Positions 1 through 9,640 of a DNA stretch of 64,000 bases are shown here, piece by piece. Position 1 is the first letter of the stretch. Every line of letters begins with the position of its first letter. Source of the stretch: Armillaria gallica (Eukaryota; Basidiomycota; Agaricomycetes; Agaricales; Physalacriaceae); assembly GCA_037576215.1 (NCBI GenBank), contig JBANDB010000018.1, forward strand, positions 434,001 through 498,000. Reading direction: 5' to 3'. Both the position numbers and the translations under genes were made by a program. The notes below the pieces were generated by a model. That model worked only from the letters and a program-made list of their open reading frames with translations, searched no databases and was not told the DNA's origin.

Positions 1-395
1 CGAGGTGTTGGTGTTGGATGTGGTGCTTGAAGTAGCAGAAGTAGAGGCGCTGGTAGTGGCTGAGGTCGAGGCCGAAGTGTTGCTTGCTGTAGTGGCGGCT
101 GTCGACGTCGTTTCAGTGGAGGTAGCCGATGTCGCTGACGACGATGAAGACGATGACGAGGTGGTCTGCGAGGTGGTCGTAGACGTTGTCTGACTGGACG
201 AGGTCTCGCTGGTCGACACTGAGGTCGTTGTCTCCGAAGTCCCTGATCTACGGTCAAGCTCCGCGGCTCAACGAACAGGACTGAGTACGCACCTGAGCTC
301 GCCGCTGTCGTCGATGGCGAGGACGACGACGAGGCCGACGTTGCCCCCGTCCCGCTGCTACTGCCCGAGCCTTCTGCTTGTCGTACGCGAAGCAT
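1..395 (-). CDS. Ser/Thr-rich protein, 5' part only (runs off the window)
   Basis: The start codon is taken at 395 on the minus strand. Exon 1 (395-293) joins across a 50-nt intron (292-243, donor GTGCGT, acceptor CAG) to an exon that stays open to the window edge. The joined frame is almost all Ser and Thr after the first few residues (MLRVRQAEGSGSSSG...), with runs of Ser and TS/TT repeats. Such stretches are typical of heavily O-glycosylated fungal surface or wall-stress-sensor proteins, but no signal peptide, membrane segment or folded domain is inside the window, so function is open. No classic signal peptide follows this Met, so a further 5' exon is possible. That splicing keeps a single Ser/Thr frame on both sides of the intron is the main support for the model. 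Confidence 0.6.
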   Translation of the reverse strand, partial: MLRVRQAEGSGSSSGTGATSASSSSSPSTTAASSGAYSVLFVEPRSLTVDQGLRRQRPQCRPARPRPVRQRLRPPRRPPRHRLHRRQRHRLPPLKRRRQPPLQQATLRPRPQPLPAPLLLLLQAPHPTPTP

Positions 396-1234
396 GCGGT
401 GGTCTTGAACAAGTCCAAGCATTTAGGATTTTATATATAGAAATGAAAGGGCGTGAAAAGAAAAGAATGTGGAATCCAGTTTGACTGGGTTGGTCGGTTC
501 GTTGGCGGTGAATTGATGAGTTGACAAGCCAAATTCGATTCTAATTTCTGCCAAGAACCGTTGCCATATGCCCAGCACGTGATCGCTGGTTTCACCTTCA
601 TCATCGGTTTTTCCTCCGGCCCGGCCATTCTACTTATAGGTGCGGTATTTCTTGTATTTTAGAAGCTATGGAGGCAGTAGAATGCAGTGGAAAAGTAGTA
701 GCAGCACCTGTAGCAAGCAGCAGGATGATCCGCAGTATCAACCGAAAGTCGAGCTGGCTCATTACCTGACTACAATTTTTCATATCGGTCACGAAATGGG
801 GTTGCTTCGCTAGCCTAACATTTGGTTGTGGCGTCGCTTCTGCCCTGGGCACCATGAAATTTCTTCTGGTGCTCCCCTCTGTTGACGAAAAGGTAGCCAG
901 CCTCTTGCAAGACACCCATGGTATCCGTGGTGCTGTAGAATCATGACCGCAATCGACGTTTCGGTCTGTTTCATCTCGAATAGGGCGGTCACCAGGACCG
1001 AGACCCGACCACTTTGTCGCCCCCATCCGAGTGCGATGGTACGGCAACAGCAATTGATCACACGTCGACGTCGCTGATATACAATCAGATATTCTGTAGA
1101 TCCGGCATTGACGTAGACGCACCTCTTCCATTTAATCGATACAGAAATGTAACAACGTCCATGCATATAAAACCGTCTTTTCAAGGCGTTAGATTAATAC
1201 ATTCCAAAACTTCTTCTGCGTAGCGAGCTCGAGC
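396..1234. other. Intergenic: promoter of the Ser/Thr-rich gene and 3' flank of profilin
   Basis: No supported gene. Open frames here (such as minus 634-1131) have no recognisable domain and overlap each other on several frames, so they look like chance. A TATATA run lies at about 431-438, 36-43 bases upstream of the minus-strand start at 395, and could serve that gene. Confidence 0.4.
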
Positions 1235-1778
1235 CTAGTACCCCACATTGATCAAGTAATCCGCAAGTCCCTCTACGATGGGCGTAGCCTCCGGCGCCTG
1301 GGTGGGCGCGACATACTCAGCAACAAGGATCGCCTGCTTTGTCTTCACAATCACGATTCCATCCGCCTATCCAAGACGATCAGCACTCTGATCCATCGGA
1401 AGAACAGAATCCACATACCCCCTTCTTCCCATATATACTACGGGGATTCGCCTGGAGGGTAAAGAACTTTTGCCCAGCAACACGGATACCCGATGCTTGA
1501 ACTTTGGTAACATCGTTGTAACCGTTGATGATAGCGTTCTGTTCCTCCGTCGAGAGCTGCAGGGAACGGTGAGCACGAGATCAGGGCATGCATCGCGAGA
1601 GAACATTTACGTTGTATCCCGCCGACGCGGCCCAGACGCCTCCTTGCTGACCGATGATAGCAGCTTTGGAGATCCTGCCACTGCCGACAAGATTAGTATC
1701 GACGTATGCTGCCGGGCGTCGTCGTCAGTATTAAGGCTTATGCATAGAATTAGAGAAGTAAGAACTTTGCCAGGACAT
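1235..1778 (-). CDS. Profilin
   Basis: Actin-monomer-binding protein that promotes ADP/ATP exchange on G-actin and feeds formin-driven filament growth; also binds poly-proline and phosphoinositides; cytosolic. Four exons on the minus strand: 1778-1766, 1708-1611, 1556-1419 and 1366-1235, with three introns of 52-57 nt, giving 126 residues, the usual length. The N-terminus begins [13 protein letters not shown], the middle has WAASAGYN, and the end reads [11 protein letters not shown]...[10 protein letters not shown], all classic profilin positions. The first exon is only 13 nt and ends after one base of the Thr codon, so this gene is invisible as a single open frame. The frame is intact throughout. 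Only the exact first intron donor (GTTCTT, weak) leaves slight doubt. Confidence 0.93.
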
Positions 1779-3123
1779 TATCTATAGAGGAGAAAGTAAG
1801 ATCGAGAGAACGAAATACGAGTGGTGGCGGGTGGACTAACAGAGAGACACAGCTCTAAATGTCTCCCCTGTTCGGAGATCGCCGTTATCGGCACTTGGTT
1901 TCCTTCGACCACCACCACCGCCATCGATGCTCGTCTGCCCGTACATACCGCCGCCTGAAAATTGCTGGCGGTATTGCTCGGGGGCCTGCCCGTGACCGTA
2001 CCCTCTGATGGTCGTGTACATAAACTTGGCGTTGGGCCTTGTTCTCGCTTAGCGGAAGCGAACCGGTTCTTACTCTCTACTGCGGCAGCGGATAAAAGGG
2101 CTTTTATGATATACATATTCAACACGTTCCCCGTTCAACGACCGCTTCCCTTCGTTTGGCGGTCGGAAAGCGTTATGTCTCTCATAATATCCGTCTTCGC
2201 AGTTCATGTTGCTCCCTGACTCGGCCTCGGGAAAACTGCGTCTTGGTCATGACGCCTTTGGAGTTGAAGCGAACACTGCAAGTCATCAGAAGACATGATG
2301 AACCAGCAGTCATGTCGTCTTCACCTTAAGATCGCTGTGCCTCTGCTGATATCACGGACTCTTTCAGCCGAACTTCTCTTCTCGATAATCATCGTCTGTT
2401 CATCTCTTCGTTGGAGGCCTGGCATCATCATTTAGATGCATCCGCGACCTTGGAGACGAGGAGATGATACGAAATCTGTCAGATCCTTCCTTTGAGCACG
2501 ATCTACTCTGTACCCTGCATGGTCTTTCCGAAGGATATCACCTCTGGCATCCGACGCAGACGCTGCAGCGCTGCCACATATCGAGGCGGATATGATGTGT
2601 CCTAAAGGGTTCCGGTCGGCACCGACATCGCATAGAGATGCCTACAGACGATCTTCCTTGATGTTCGGGACCCAACACTTGCGTTCGAACCTGAACATTG
2701 ATTTACTGATAGATGGTGCCGGATCTTATTTATTGGCTTCACTGTGTAGGTGCTTGAATACGAGCCATCTTAATATTAAACCAGTGAGTCGAAAGTGGCT
2801 CCTTTTGCCGGCTAGCTCCCCATCGCCTCTTGCCCAATGTTAGTTCGAGGCGTGCATCGAGGCATTGCATGATGCATGTTCTAATTTAAGGAATGCCATT
2901 ATTTACTTGTGTATTTCAGGTGATAGTAGGGTCTCGCCGGTAGCACTCGTCGCAGCAGCAAGCACGACCATCCTTCCTCATTGCGCTCGTCTGTGGATAG
3001 CACGTTGAGCTAATGCTCGTTTCGCCACCAAGTGCACCTGGTCTCGGAGGTCCACCCTTTGGGAGTAAGCTTCCGTCGGTACCAGTCATCGCACCAGCCA
3101 GCACGAACGGTTTCGTCAAGACA
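1779..3123. other. No firm gene; possible exons on the minus strand at 1836-2460
   Basis: This 1.3-kb stretch holds the profilin promoter. A minus-strand open segment at 1836-2048 reads as a Gly/Gln/Tyr-rich tail (NAKFMYTTIRGYGHG, then GGGMYGQ and GGGGG) and could be the last exon of an unknown gene, with candidate upstream exons as far as about 2460. Splice phases could not be made to agree, so no CDS is called. The end of the stretch (from about 2880) already belongs to the duplicated 5' region of the next gene. Confidence 0.3.
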
Positions 3124-4430
3124 ATGGCGAATATGACGACCGCAGAAATCAAAAGCCATGCCTTGGAGTCCGTTCAGAGGGAGTCGAGAGGAGCAACGAC
3201 CATTAGCCTCATTAAAACGGCCCGTAGGCTTTATGACCAAGGGAAGGAGTACGACGCTCGCAGCGATCTCAAGGCAGCGTTGAGTGCGTACGTGAAAGCG
3301 GCTTGCCTAATCAAAGGTGCAACCGAGTCGACTGAAATGCAGGCGGAGAAAAGTAGCGGTGTGGTTCACAAAGAATTCAATGATTTCAGACCTGTACGTG
3401 CCCAATTATTATACACAGTTCCCGTTGACCGGGATAGCCAGACACTTAATGATCTTATATCACGGACAAAGGTGGTGGAAGAGAAGCTAAAGGCGACAGA
3501 GGTGCAGGCTTCAAGGTACATACTCGGCCGCTGTTGTGGTGGCCCTTTTCATTGATTGTCCTCTAGCGCAGGCAACGGCCTCATTCACAAATACGGAGGA
3601 AGTCTTGCAGACCGGTTGCAGGCACTGCGAGATAATGGCTTAGCTGTCAATACGACGTCTAAACGCTTGTCGTTGCAGCACTCGTCTCCGGTACAGTCGT
3701 CGCTCAATGGTGCTGGGCATCGTTCTGCGCACCCTTACCCTCTTCCGAATGGTATGCATGTTCCCCCATTTCAGGAATGCCATTATTTACTTATTGATTT
3801 CAGGTGATAGTGGCGCGAGAAAATGGCTCTCACCCGTCGTAGCAGCCAGCACCGTCGAGGCAATGGCGAATCTGACGACCGCGGAAATTAAAAGTCATGC
3901 CTTGGAGTCTGTTCAGGAGGAGATGCGGGGAGTGACCACCATCAGTCTCATTAAAATGGCCCGCAGGCTGTATGATCAAGGGAAGGAGTATGACGATCAC
4001 GGCGATCTCAGGGTGGCGTTGAGTGCGTATGTGAAAGCAACTAGCCTTCTCAATGAGGCAGATGGAGAGGGCAGTGTGGTTCACAAAGAATTCGATGATA
4101 TCAAGCCTGTACGTGCCCAATTATTATGCTGAGCTGCCGCTGACCTGGATACCCAGATGCTCAATGATCTTTTATCACGAACAGAGCTAGTCGAAGCCAA
4201 ACTGAAAGCGACGGAGGTGCAGGCTTTGAGGTACGTACGACCGCTGCTATGGCGGCCCTTTTCATTGATAGTCTTCATAGTCCAGGCGATGGCCTGATAC
4301 ACAGATATGGAGGGAGTGCTGCGGACAGGCGGCTGCAGGCGCTGCGAGATAATGGCTTAGCTGTCAATACGGCGTCTAAACGCTTGTCGTTGCAGCACTC
4401 GTCTCCAGTACAGTCGCCGTCATCATCCAG
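2880..4430 (+). repeat. Imperfect tandem duplication of the 5' gene region
   Basis: Exons 1-3 of the gene at 3124 recur 739 bases downstream: start codons at 3124 and 3863, the GTACGTGCCCAATTATTAT intron donors at 3394 and 4109, and the YGGS...LQALRDNGLAVNT segments at about 3591 and 4303. The unit even carries the upstream intron: AGGAATGCCATTATTTACTT occurs near 2890 and near 3775. The first unit has about 140 extra bases before its ATG. Confidence 0.85.
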
Positions 4431-5766
4431 TCGCGCTGGGCGTCATCCCCAACCGCCGCTACCACCGGCACCGTCGACATCGTTGTCGGTCGCGGCGCCA
4501 TCCGGATCTCCCCCCTCATCTCACTCTTTGGTGTCTCCTTCATCGTTCGGACCTCCGTCGCCCTCTTCGACGCCGTCGTCGCAGTATAACCTTTCCGAAT
4601 TTACCCAGACTTTTCCACCTATTGATGAATTGGATGAAACCCCGGCATTCCAGCTACCTTCGGTTCCCACCGGCATCAGCACCAGCTCGAGCAGGTCGTC
4701 GAGAGATGGACGCAATGGCCTGTCACCGGTCTCTACAGGCTTCAGCGTCGGCTCTCCACACAAATCGCCGTCTCCACTCAAGTCCCCGACACCTTTGCCA
4801 CACGTCATGCGCAACTTTACGAATCCAATTGAGAGGCCGTCGAGCACACCAGTCACACCTATGATGAACTCATTCACCAGTCGTCCAGGATCACCAACGA
4901 AGACTACAGCGACACTAAAACCGTCCAATCTCTCCCCTTCATCAACTTCCCCCATTCCAAATGGCTATTCGACCTACACTTCTCCTCTTTTAAATGGTAG
5001 CGCATCTCCTGCTCCACTCATCAACGACAAATCAGTCAGCAATTCTCTTTTCCCTAAGGATCTAATGGGGTTGCCGATGGGCGCCAAGCTGCTTCTTATC
5101 GACGTACGAGACAGGGCCGATTTCCAGAGAGAACATATTAAGCGTGATAGTGTCATTTGCATAGAACCAAGGATACTACGCCGGAAAAGGTAAGCTGACT
5201 TGTAATGAGTCGTTCATTTCTTTAATCGCAGTCTCTAGCATAAATGCGACGTCATTGATGGAAGCACTGATCATTAGTCCTCCCTCAGAAGTCAGTCTGT
5301 TCGCCAATCGTGAAAAATTCGACTACGTTGTGTTATACGATTGGAATTCAACGAGCTTCGGCCCGCTAGACTCGCCACTTTCCGTCTTGGTGCAGACAAT
5401 CTATGAACGGGAGTTCACTCGTATGTTGAAGCATGCGCCAATCATTCTTGTAGGAGGATTAGAGGCTTGGAAGAAGGAATTTGGTGAAGCAGAAGTTACC
5501 AAAGGGGATGGTGAAGTTATGAAGCCACCACCCCCCTCAACTTCAACAGAGACATTCGCGCTTGCTAATCCACCGACTCCACGACCATCGGCAAAAAACC
5601 CTTTTGCGAATGGTACCATCATCCCTTCTGCTCTGTCTTCGTCGTCCGAAGGTGAAAATTCTACTGAGCGGCATCAAATTATAGCATCAAGACTGTCGAT
5701 GACAGAGACGTGGTGGTATGTATCTTTTTATCAGTTTGCTCACGGTATGCTAACAAGCGTTACAGA
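3124..5766 (+). CDS. Truncated Doa4/USP8-like protein: two dimerisation modules plus a rhodanese domain, no protease domain
   Basis: Exons 3124-3393, 3442-3515, 3567-3751, 3804-4108, 4157-4230, 4281-5189 and 5239-5715 keep one reading phase (764 codons). Two tandem copies of an N-terminal helical module (TTAEIKSHALESVQ ... RRLYDQGKEYD ... ALSAYVKA) resemble the USP8-type dimerisation domain. They are followed by a Ser/Pro-rich linker (about residues 330-570) and a rhodanese domain (AKLLLIDVRDRADFQREHI to IILVGGLEAWKKEF). In fungal Doa4/Ubp4-type deubiquitinases these parts precede the UCH peptidase; here no Cys or His box follows. After exon 7 the next acceptor (AG at 5764-5765) would make the split codon TG|A, a stop. 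Either a shortened dominant-type protein or a decaying paralogue. An in-frame ATG at 3013 is an alternative start. Confidence 0.6.
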
Positions 5767-5929
5767 GTCAGGAAGCCTATGCTTGAGTTGTTTTACAAGA
5801 GGAAAGCATAATTTACTCCCAGCATGAAACAGGGGAGGTGAGTGCTGAAGCCCACCACCTACGCCCCTCGAGGAATTTACTCGCTTGGTTATTGACATCA
5901 TTCTTACCCAACCATGGTCCGTGAGAGGC

Positions 5930-6037
5930 TATCAAACTTCAAACTTCAGAGGGGATGGTGAAGTTGCGACGTCACCGCTCCCTTCAACAGAAACTTTCGC
6001 TGTTGCTAATCCACTGGCTCTTCCACCATCTCGATAA
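5930..6037 (+). pseudogene. Relic copy of the Ser/Pro linker of the upstream gene
   Basis: The block GGGGATGGTGAAGTT...GCTAATCCA at about 5950-6020 repeats, with substitutions and small deletions, the linker at about 5502-5575 of the preceding rhodanese gene, and ends at a TAA. It has no start codon or splice context of its own, so it is a dead fragment of a second, further duplication. Confidence 0.6.
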
Positions 6038-6307
6038 ATACTGTTGAGACTGTAACATTGGATTTTCTAGTTCGCCTACCATAGCAATTATATTTTGAAT
6101 ATTTTCAACACAATTCCATGTAAGGCAATTGTGAAGCTCCACGTCGACGGCGTAGTCGCCAGATTCTCACGCTCGATCACCATGTCTTCGCACCAGCGTG
6201 CCTCCTTCCCTTCAACCTCAACCTATCTTTATTCTCGTTACTTTCTCTCACTTCAATCAGGAATTGTCTGGGGTCGAATGAGCATTTCGTAGAGGGGAGA
6301 ACTCGCC

Positions 6308-7499
6308 ATGGAAACTTCCACCATCGTTTATGCTGGCCTCGCAGCAGTCTTTGGGACGGTGATATCTGTACGTGTTGCTGCGATCTCTTTCAGCGAGATG
6401 AAAACCCGTTTCATCCTTGTTCTTCGAGCTGCGGGTCTTTGTACGCCGTGGCGAGGACGAAAACGTCTGGGTCAGGGTATAATAACCCTGCCTGATTCCT
6501 TTCCTTGCTCCTTATTATGTTTCAAGTTTTTCAGCTAACCGTTTTATTAGTTGTACATTGCGCTCATCGCATGGTCCCCTGAACCAATAATCACCCGCGA
6601 CTCTGAAAAGAAATACCGCTCACACAAGCATCGAACCGATGCCCAACCCCTGCCACTTCTCTCTGACCCCAACACCGTCGACCTTAGCGTCGTCATCCCT
6701 GCGTATAATGAGACTGAGCGCCTCCCTATCATGCTCGCCTCCGCTATTGACCACCTCAGTAAAACGACTCACTCATTCGAGGTTCTCATCGTCGACGACG
6801 GCTCCTCTGACGATACCTCTGCCGCGTCCCTCAGCCTCGCGGGGAAGTACCCGAAATGCGATATCCGCGTAGTGACTCTGGAGAAAAACCTGGGCAAGGG
6901 TGGTGCGGTGTGTCATGGGATGCTCTATGCGAGCGGGGAGCGGCTCTTGATGGTCGACGCGGACGGAGCAAGCAGGTTCAATGACTTGGAGCTCCTCTGG
7001 CGTGCCATGGACGATATCGCGCCAGACTGTGGTGCAGGGGTCGTCGTCGGGAGTCGCGCACATCTTGTCAGAACGGACGCGGTCGTGAAGGTACGTACAC
7101 ATCGACTCCTCCCCCTTTGCCGTGACTTAGGATATTTATCAGCGTTCGCTACTCCGGAACATCCTCATGTATGGGCTGCACACCATCCTGCGAATCGTAG
7201 GTGTCGGACACATCCGTGATACTCAATGCGGGTTCAAGCTGTTCTCGCGTTCTGCAGCGCAGCAGATATTTCCTCACCAGCACCTACCTACGTGGATATT
7301 TGACGTCGAGCTCCTTCTGCTCGCTAAGCAGCTCCGCATACCTGTTGCAGAAGTGCCTATAGACTGGCATGAGGTCCCAGGGAGCAAACTGAATGTGGTG
7401 ACGGCATCCTTGCAGATGTTGAGGGATTTGCTGATCGTTAGAGCAAATCATTTGTTGGGGAGGTGGAAGGCGTCGTCAGTTAAGGTTAAATCAGATTAA
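6308..7499 (+). CDS. ALG5: Dolichyl-phosphate beta-glucosyltransferase
   Basis: Makes dolichyl-phosphate-glucose from UDP-glucose at the ER membrane, the donor for the last three glucoses of the N-glycan precursor. Three exons (6308-6367, 6551-7090, 7143-7499) give 318 residues, close to the usual length. Residues 1-28 form the N-terminal membrane anchor. The GT2 domain follows: VVIPAYNETERLP, VDDGSSDDT, the DXD-like VDADG (metal and UDP-sugar), and the Alg5 signature RDTQCGFKLFSR near residue 240. All are intact. The first intron is long for this window (183 nt), the second 52 nt. The single-pass N-terminal anchor and the RDTQCGFK motif separate it from DPM1, the mannose enzyme. Confidence 0.95.
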
Positions 7500-7579
7500 C
7501 TAGAATGTAATGCTGAGGTCTTTTGCTGTTACTTCAACCTCTTGTCCTCTACTAATTTACATCGGAACCATACGCTAAT

Positions 7580-7660
7580 TGCCCCATGGCTGAGTTGGTT
7601 ACAGCGTCCGACTGTTATTGTGGCATCGGAAGGTCGTGAGTTCGAGCCTCACTGGGGCAG
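7580..7660 (+). tRNA. tRNA-Asn (anticodon GTT) with a 7-nt intron
   Basis: Full cloverleaf by eye: acceptor TGCCCCA pairs with TGGGGCA; D stem GCTG/CAGC; anticodon stem TCCGA/TCGGA; T stem GTGAG/CTCAC; discriminator G. The A box TGGCTGAGTTGG and B box GAGTTCGAGCC are present. The anticodon loop is 14 nt (CTGTTA...A), so a 7-nt intron after position 37 fits, with GTT in the anticodon position. The resemblance to eukaryotic tRNA-Asn in the D loop and T arm supports the identity. Confidence 0.75.
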
Positions 7661-7741
7661 TGATAGTGTGTATCAAGAGAATATTTTTTGCGTTTGTTTC
7701 GGTGTGGGACCGTTGTGTTGAAACTTGAAGGTTCAAATTTG

Positions 7742-7764
7742 TCAAACTTCAAACTTCAAACTTC
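7742..7764 (+). repeat. Short CTTCAAA tandem repeat
   Basis: Three turns of a 7-base unit (TCAAACTTCAAACTTCAAAC...) lie just past the tRNA. Two turns of the same unit sit at about 5932-5948, beside the relic linker copy. This is a local minisatellite with no visible role. Confidence 0.5.
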
Positions 7765-8314
7765 ACCGTTCCAACTTACCGGTTGGGCACGAAACGGAAG
7801 ACTACAAGGGCCTAGGGGGGTCAATTACTTGAGCAACCCTAGTACCCGGGGCCCGTAGTTTACCAGCATCCTGCTCAGTGTTGCTGCATTGAATGATTCA
7901 AGTCTTTGGACGTTGACTCTCTGCGAATATACAAGACCTGGCGTGTTGGCAGCACAGAAAGTTCCATCCTCCCGACCGAAGTGATGCCAAGCGTCGTCAA
8001 CGGCTGTTAGACTCCCGCGATAGTTGATGTTAACTCGATAAAGTTCGGACCTTCACTTCCACACGTCCATGTCGCAGTTCCAGGTGGGTTTGGTGTGCAT
8101 CTCAGATGTGTTGTTGAGCATTGTTGCGTAAGCCTTCGATGATCGAGAGTTGAGGCTGAGGCTGTATCTTTTCCGGCGAGGGGGGAGTCTATTTGGAGCG
8201 TATTGTCGAATCCTGGATGCCTGGGATTCGTCGATCAAGAAAGTTGGTGCTAACCAATTTTGATAGTTTGTATATAGATACAGATCTAAGTCGAAATTGT
8301 AAGAAAATGCATAA

Positions 8315-9640
8315 TCAGACGTGTGGAAGGAAATCTGTCCATGAGATATCTTCATATGCCCCGGGTGGGAGAGACCTCATCGCAAGAAAGGGCTCCAAAA
8401 GTAGAAAAGCTCTTGCGACAATATACACTGAATAGATAAACATCCAAAGTAGCCTGTATCCATGTCCGAACCAAAAGTTATCCTGTCCAGGCACGTCGAG
8501 CCCAAAACGATCAGCCAATTTCTCCGCTGTGAATGTCAGAATAATCACAGGTGCCGGAATGAGTGCGATATAGAGTGACGACGCTCGCCAGAGATTTTTC
8601 TCGATGGAGGTTGGGAAATGGGAACTCCAAGCAGCGCAATGGATTGCTCCAAAGATGGTGCCAAAAAGTGCGCCGATCGTAACGACATAGAATAATGTTG
8701 TATTATTCTCGTGCCCTGACCAAAGACGAGGTACTCCCTCTTCTCTAGACGGTGCGAAGTCGTCCGTGACGTCTCCACCAAAGAATGTACTCGAGAGATG
8801 GAAATCCACCCAATCCAAAAGATATTCTGTACCCAGCTTTCGTGGAATAAGGCCTGGAGGGCTCTGCGGCGGGATAGTGCTTGCTGTATCGGGCGAAGCT
8901 ACAGTCGCCCGAAATGGAACTGAGATTCCAAGTGGCTTATACCACCACACTGCATAATTGATGACGGTGAACACGGCGTAGCCGATAGCGACGGTTTCGA
9001 TGATGGTGACAGGGAGGTTATTCACCAGACGGGCAATGCAATGTATAACAAACCAAGTAGCTTGTAGCATGGCGAGTCCTTTGGAGAGGCCATCGCCTTT
9101 GTTGTGGTCGTCGATATCCTTCTTGGGTATTTTAGCCAGCTGGAATTGAAGGGTAGGGTCATCTTCAAGATTTTGACGGGGTACTGGACATCTGTCAGAG
9201 TACACAAATGCACCCATGGATACAAGGAAGCCATGTGACAATGTCAACGTCTTGCGAGGGACTACGGTCGTGTTCAGTCCAACTTCAAGTAGTGCAAATT
9301 GGAGATACTCACGATTATGGATACTCCGGGCAACGAAAAATTGGCGGAATGCCCATATGGTAATGACTTACGGTGCGAATACCGTGACAATCATTAATTC
9401 CGTGCGACGAAGAACTGAGGTGAAGAACCATCCTTGCTACATCAGTTTCGGCCCTGGAACGTTGGGATGAATGGCGATCCAAACACAAGCGAAAATGGTT
9501 GCAAGAGAACTCCAGAGGATGTTGAATACGGTTCCTTGGCTGTCGCTAGGCTGCTCTGACTGCGTCTGAGTACTGCTGCATGGCAAACACGAGCCATAGA
9601 TTAATATGGAGAGAAGTGATAGTAAGACGTTCCCCTGATG
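8315..9640 (-). pseudogene. Broken gene for a multi-pass membrane protein of an Agaricomycete-wide family
   Basis: The 3' half is open (8315 to about 9340) and reads like a complete C-terminus of a common fungal membrane family of unknown function: HGFLVSMGAF, then ATWFVIHCIARL, a C-terminal set of membrane helices, and the ending SWTDFLPHV. The upstream part continues in the same frame into the expected WSSLATIFACVWIAIHPNVPGP segment and a plausible signal-like helix near 9600. It is interrupted by two in-frame stops: TAG in the context LM*QGW (about 9432) and TAA in FAP*VITIW (about 9373). The second sits where relatives, as I recall them, carry Glu (APE), one base change away. No intron of workable size removes either stop. 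Called a recent pseudogene; an annotation starting at the internal Met 9247 would be an artefact. Confidence 0.6.

Noticed and set aside
634..1131. 165-codon open frame on the minus strand
   Set aside because: No domain, unusual composition, overlaps a second open frame and lies in the 3' flank of profilin.
8315..9247. Intact membrane-protein gene starting at the internal Met
   Set aside because: The homologous part continues upstream in the same frame and is cut by stops, so the Met is internal.
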